From Flavobacterium paronense (GTDB lineage Bacteria > Bacteroidota > Bacteroidia > Flavobacteriales > Flavobacteriaceae): a stretch of 64,000 nucleotides of DNA. Below, in pieces: positions 62,341 through 64,000 of this stretch (position 1 is the first letter of the stretch; the number at the start of each line of letters is the position of its first letter). The stretch covers positions 992,001 through 1,056,000 of the forward strand of contig NZ_JAUFQN010000019.1 in assembly GCF_030409795.1 (NCBI RefSeq), in the 5' to 3' direction. The position numbers were made by a program, and so were the translations under genes. The notes beneath the pieces are model-generated. The model had not been told where the DNA came from. It saw only the letters and a list, made by a program, of their open reading frames with translations, and made no database searches.

Positions 62341-62441
62341 CGGCAAGTCCTACACGACCAGCTCCTGCAAAATCCTCCAGGATGGGAACATAGCAAAGGT
62401 ATGTGGTTGAGCGGTGCGATGTAGGTCGCTTGCCATTTTTT
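62341..62441 (+). ncRNA. ffs: Signal recognition particle RNA (small bacterial 4.5S type)
   Basis: About 100 nt that fold into one long hairpin: GGCAAG pairs with CTTGCC at the ends, TCCTACA with TGTAGG inside, and the conserved SRP domain IV core lies in CAGGATGGGAACATAGCAAA with the matching AGGTATGTGGTTGAG strand. It is the RNA partner of Ffh for targeting membrane proteins. It has a consensus promoter and ends in a T-tract. It overlaps no gene once the epimerase start is placed at 62490. Confidence 0.9.
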
Positions 62442-62451
62442 TCAAAAATGT

Positions 62452-62477
62452 ATCCCGAAAGTTATCGGGATTTTTTA
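62452..62477 (+). terminator. Second terminator after SRP RNA
   Basis: ATCCCGA, loop AAGTTA, TCGGGAT and a T-tract. It stands between SRP RNA and the epimerase gene. Confidence 0.8.
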
Positions 62478-62489
62478 TTTTTACATCAT

Positions 62490-63488
62490 ATGGTTTTATC
62501 ATGGCAAATAGTACGATTTCAACTCAAGGAAACCTTTGCCATTGCCTATGGAAAGTACACACACAGAGAAGCTTTAATCGTATCACTTGGAAAAGCTGGA
62601 AGTAAAGGTTATGGCGAATGCACTTCCATCGATTATTATCATATTAGTCTTGCGGATTTCGAAGTTATTTTATCCAAAATTAAATCTCAAGTTGAAAGCC
62701 AACACATATTTCATCCAGCCGATTTTTATGCTTTCCTTTTACAATTAAATCTACCAAGCTTTCTCCGATCTGCTTTAGATTGCGCTTATTGGGATTTGTT
62801 TGGAAAACTCGAAAAGAAAAGCTTTGTAGAGTTAAACAGTTTAAATTGTGAAAACCTTCCGGATTCTTCGATTACTATAAGTATTGATACCGTAGAAAAT
62901 CAAATCAAAAAAATAACGCAATCAACTTGGTCAACATTCAAAGTGAAATGCAATCATTTTAATGAAAAAGATATTAACAAATTAGTGCAATTAGATAAAA
63001 GTATTGCTCTTGATTCAAACGGAAGTTTTACAAAGGAAAATTGTCATTGGTTAGAAAATTACGAAGCCGTTTCAAAGTTTACTTATTTAGAACAACCAAT
63101 GAAACCGGATTCAGAGAATTATAACGTTTTGCACATCAATAAATTTGCTAATTGGATGGCTGATGAAGATTGTCAGGATAGTTCAGTTTTAAAAGATTTA
63201 CAACAACATTATAGAAGTGTCAATATCAAATTGGTAAAATGTGGTGGATTAACGCCAGCTCTTGAAATGATAGCTGTTGCCAAAGAATTAAATTACAAAA
63301 TCATGATTGGCTGCATGACCGAATCAACCATCGGAATTTCCGCAGGAGCAGTTTTAGCTCCGTTTTGTAATTATGCCGATTTAGATGGTGCGAATTTAAT
63401 TGCCAATGATATCGCTAATGGTAGTGAAATTATAAATGGTAAAATTCATTTAAGCCAAAATCATGGTTTGGGAATCAAATTAATCTAG
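62490..63488 (+). CDS. Dipeptide epimerase (enolase superfamily, L-Ala-D/L-Glu epimerase-like)
   Basis: A 332-aa enzyme of the muconate-lactonizing subgroup. Catalytic Lys pair in TFKVKC (KxK), metal ligands in ALDSNGSF (Asp), TYLEQPM (Glu) and WMADEDCQD (Asp), and the second catalytic Lys in SVNIKLVKCGGL, all in the order seen in L-Ala-D/L-Glu epimerases, which recycle murein peptides. The capping domain is residues 1-115. The ATG at 62490 (MVLSWQIVRF) is chosen because an earlier in-frame start at 62403 lies inside SRP RNA. A murein-recycling role would fit the C40 peptidase of this window. Confidence 0.85.
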   Translation: MVLSWQIVRFQLKETFAIAYGKYTHREALIVSLGKAGSKGYGECTSIDYYHISLADFEVILSKIKSQVESQHIFHPADFYAFLLQLNLPSFLRSALDCAYWDLFGKLEKKSFVELNSLNCENLPDSSITISIDTVENQIKKITQSTWSTFKVKCNHFNEKDINKLVQLDKSIALDSNGSFTKENCHWLENYEAVSKFTYLEQPMKPDSENYNVLHINKFANWMADEDCQDSSVLKDLQQHYRSVNIKLVKCGGLTPALEMIAVAKELNYKIMIGCMTESTIGISAGAVLAPFCNYADLDGANLIANDIANGSEIINGKIHLSQNHGLGIKLI

Positions 63489-63561
63489 AAGAATTGGTTT
63501 AGTTTTTTACCTTTATAGAAAGTATAAAATTTAATATCTAATATTTGAAATCTAATATTAA

Positions 63562-64000
63562 ATGAGCAAAGTAGTATTAATAACAGGCGGTTCCTCAGGA
63601 ATTGGAAAAGCCATTGGCGAGTTTTTATTTCACAAAGGTTTTACTGTTTACGGCACCAGTCGCAATCCGGAGAAGATTGTTAATTCTGTGTTTCCTTTGA
63701 TTACTTTAGATGTTCGAAGCGTAGAAAGTATTCAACAAGCGGTTGCCAAAATAATTTCACTTTCCGGAAGAATTGATGTGGTTATCAATAACGCCGGAGT
63801 TGGAATTACCGGACCAATAGAAGAAACGCCAACCAATGAAATGCGGAATAATTTTGAAACCAATTTCTTTGGTCCAATTGAAGTTATTAAAGCGGTTTTA
63901 CCACAAATGCGTGAACAAAATTTGGGTTTAATTATCAATATTACTTCTATTGCTGGTTATATGGGTTTACCGTATCGGGGCATTTATTCGGCTTCAAAAG
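63562..64000 (+). CDS. SDR-family oxidoreductase (partial, cut by window end)
   Basis: The first 146 residues of a short-chain dehydrogenase: NAD(P) motif VLITGGSSGIGKA (5-17), DVR, NNAGVGITGP (about 77-86), and the reading frame ends within the catalytic YSASK at the window edge. The C-terminal part lies outside. It starts 73 nt after the epimerase stop; the gap contains a direct repeat of AATCTAATATT-like units. Confidence 0.88.
   Translation, partial: MSKVVLITGGSSGIGKAIGEFLFHKGFTVYGTSRNPEKIVNSVFPLITLDVRSVESIQQAVAKIISLSGRIDVVINNAGVGITGPIEETPTNEMRNNFETNFFGPIEVIKAVLPQMREQNLGLIINITSIAGYMGLPYRGIYSASK

Noticed and set aside
62403..62489. N-terminal extension of the dipeptide epimerase
   Set aside because: It overlaps SRP RNA and two terminators; the ATG at 62490 gives the normal family start.

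Overview
The window is a low-GC chromosomal segment of a Bacteroidota bacterium, almost certainly a Flavobacterium or close relative. The signs are type IX secretion (T9SS) type A and type B C-terminal sorting domains, promoters of the TTG-N19..23-TAnnTTTG type, few Shine-Dalgarno sequences, a bacillithiol enzyme (BshC), SusE/F-like repeats, a CarboxypepD-reg/TonB receptor, and the gene order truA - phosphoesterase - DUF4293 - rho. No prophage, insertion sequence, CRISPR array or rRNA is visible. There are four tRNAs (Glu on the plus strand; Ser-Pro-Arg as a minus-strand cluster) and one SRP RNA.

Layout. 1-6.7 kb: a truncated lipoprotein, proS, tRNA-Glu, rpsT, a PAS histidine kinase with a receiver-only regulator, and typA. 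6.7-15 kb: a dispersed-type hairpin repeat, then a minus-strand operon with two T9SS type B surface proteins (1715 and 669 aa) and a secreted esterase. 15-21 kb: ABC-2 transporter pair, small Cys-motif protein, Omp85-like barrel, YejK/NdpA nucleoid protein, pRiA4b ORF-3-like protein. 21-28.7 kb: a LytS/LytTR signalling island with a TonB receptor, a TPR-like secreted protein, a tiny membrane protein, three 2TM-domain units (one fused to the kinase) and a DUF2306 protein. 28.8-39.2 kb: ndk, T9SS type A protein, bshC, lipoprotein, cysteine desulfurase, small OMP, GH13 lipoprotein, C40 peptidase, thiolase, tRNA cluster. 39.4-47.3 kb: biotin-dependent acyl-CoA carboxylase operon, DUF4440 lipoprotein, Ycf48-like T9SS protein, lpdA. 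47.3-54.6 kb: a seven-gene ABC exporter-FkbH-ACP-MaoC-SDR-MBOAT-SGNH operon. 54.6-64 kb: truA, phosphoesterase, DUF4293, rho, dnaK, an unknown secreted protein, glutaminyl cyclotransferase, SRP RNA, dipeptide epimerase and the start of an SDR gene.

Two regions stand out. First, the 47.3-54.6 kb operon looks like an analogue of the dlt/AlgI acylation systems: an FkbH-type HAD enzyme could charge a dedicated acyl carrier protein, a MaoC hotdog and an SDR could tailor the acyl group, and an MBOAT plus SGNH-like partner could transfer it to a surface molecule exported by the ABC protein. Second, the 21-28 kb island carries two near-identical operators, each of two 9-bp direct repeats separated by 12 bp. 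They lie upstream of the TonB receptor and the TPR-like gene, each exactly 33 nt before a -7 box. They match the known architecture of LytTR sites, and a LytTR regulator is encoded about 4 kb downstream.

Other signals worth checking are several -7 boxes that abut start codons (possible leaderless mRNAs), short-period intergenic repeats with 7-, 8- and 14-bp units, and a very long perfect hairpin next to tRNA-Arg.
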